This document shows, piece by piece, positions 63,441 to 64,000 of a stretch of DNA of 64,000 nt. Source of the stretch: Plantactinospora endophytica (GTDB lineage: Bacteria; Actinomycetota; Actinomycetes; Mycobacteriales; Micromonosporaceae); contig NZ_BONW01000016.1 in NCBI RefSeq assembly GCF_016862915.1, forward strand, positions 124,001 to 188,000, given 5' to 3'. Under the pieces are notes generated by a model. That model did not search any database. It saw only the letters and a list, made by a program, of their open reading frames with translations, and was not told the origin of the DNA. Each line of letters begins with the position of its first letter. Position 1 is the first letter of the stretch. The position numbers were made by a program, and so were the translations under genes.

Positions 63441-63456
63441 TGATCATGGATGATCA
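63441..63456. promoter_or_regulatory. Palindrome upstream of the second protease
   Basis: TGATCAT-gg-ATGATCA, perfect 7-bp arms, about 113 bases before the second M6 protease start. Its part ATGGATGATC also occurs at 7618-7627 upstream of the M23 peptidase gene. Confidence 0.4.
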
Positions 63457-63568
63457 TGCCGAGGTGTCGGGACAGGCTTCCCTGCTGGCCCACCGACCGG
63501 ACGGAGCCGGCCCGCGCACCGCTGTGGAAGCGCCGCCGGCGTTCCCGAACCGAACGAGAGGTGACTGG

Positions 63569-64000
63569 ATGCACCTACTGTCCAATAGACGCGTGGCCTG
63601 GCGCTCGGCGCTGGCCGCGACCCTCGCGGCGGCGCTGGTCGCCGGCGTCGCCACGACCCCGGCCGCCGCCGCACCCGGCAACCCGGCCGGCGGTACCGGC
63701 CCGTTCGACGTACTCGACCCGCAGTCCTGGGTGAACCCGGACGGGATGACCTGGGACGACTACGTCACGCCGCCGAACACGAACTGGGCCGACCCGACCG
63801 TCTCCGGATCGGTCCGCAACTTCAAGATCGCTCTGGTCACCCTCGACTACCCGGACCAGCCGTTCGTGGTCACCCAGCGGGCCCGTTCGACGGTCTTCGG
63901 CAACCCCCAGTCGACGGCGGCGAACATCCCGCGTGACCAGGTCTCGACCTTCTACACCGACTTCCTCAACAGGCCGAACGACCTGAACAAGGGTCACACC
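63569..64000 (+). CDS. Secreted M6-type metalloprotease (second; 3' end beyond window)
   Basis: The first 144 codons of a gene that runs off the right edge. The start ATG 63569 has GAGAGGTG shortly upstream. A signal peptide (about 1-35, ending near AAAAPG) is followed by DPQSWVNPDGMTWDDYVTPP, NWADPTV, FKIALVTLDYPDQPFVVTQ and VFGNPQ, closely matching residues 48-115 of the protease at 56244. It is therefore a paralogue flanking the hydroxyproline operon on the other side. Confidence 0.85.
   Translation, partial: MHLLSNRRVAWRSALAATLAAALVAGVATTPAAAAPGNPAGGTGPFDVLDPQSWVNPDGMTWDDYVTPPNTNWADPTVSGSVRNFKIALVTLDYPDQPFVVTQRARSTVFGNPQSTAANIPRDQVSTFYTDFLNRPNDLNKGHT

Overview
The window is uniformly GC-rich, with very strong third-position G/C bias, and carries mycosin/EccB-E type VII secretion genes, a DUF397/XRE pair, a DUF574 methyltransferase, an AfsR-type regulator and several leaderless or GTG/TTG starts. 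Together these point to a filamentous actinomycete. Gene style suggests Micromonosporaceae, but that placement is inference. No rRNA, tRNA, CRISPR array, transposase or prophage gene was seen. Most convergent gene pairs are separated by GC-rich hairpins.

Layout. 1-10.9 kb is mixed housekeeping and accessory content: the 3' part of an AfsR/SARP-type TPR regulator, a Tat-exported PhoD phosphatase, a one-cysteine MsrB, an overlapping XRE/DUF397 pair, a secreted M23 peptidase with VCBS/FG-GAP repeats, an anchored propeller-like exported protein, and a TetR-alpha/beta hydrolase pair. 11.0-28.9 kb is an organosulfur-scavenging island. It has two transport units (a dipeptide-type and a sulfonate-type ABC importer), five luciferase-like flavin monooxygenases, a flavin reductase, an aldo/keto reductase and a glutathionyl-hydroquinone-reductase-like protein. 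Each transport unit is preceded by a tiny leader-peptide gene ending in a Ser/Cys-containing tail and by hairpins, and three inverted repeats of the same geometry (5-9 bp arms, 7-nt spacer) sit before the two units and the GST-like gene.

29.0-44.5 kb is a complete type VII (ESX-like) secretion locus: mycP, eccD, an accessory gene, eccE, eccB, two YbaB/EbfC-like genes, a WXG100 pair, eccC, and two separate small-helical plus large Gly/Ala-rich partner pairs that look like PE/PPE analogues. 44.7-48.7 kb is a siderophore ABC importer behind an IdeR/DmdR-type iron box, with a 48-codon ORF that overlaps both flanking permease genes. 48.9-53.9 kb has a DUF574 methyltransferase and a translationally coupled operon of ECF sigma factor, zinc-type anti-sigma factor, ABC ATPase and ABC-2 permease. 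54.1-64.0 kb carries a YbaB-like gene, a PucR/CdaR regulator, a secreted M6-type metalloprotease, a five-gene hydroxyproline-catabolism operon, and the start of a second M6-type protease that runs off the window.

How the parts fit. The sulfur island would import sulfonates or other organosulfur compounds, cleave C-S bonds with FMNH2 from the reductase, and be switched by cysteine-responsive leader attenuation plus a shared operator. The hydroxyproline operon between two secreted proteases suggests use of collagen-like or hydroxyproline-rich protein. The most promising under-described signals are the paired leader/attenuator regions with a common palindrome, the two partner pairs in the type VII locus, and the bridging small ORF in the iron operon.
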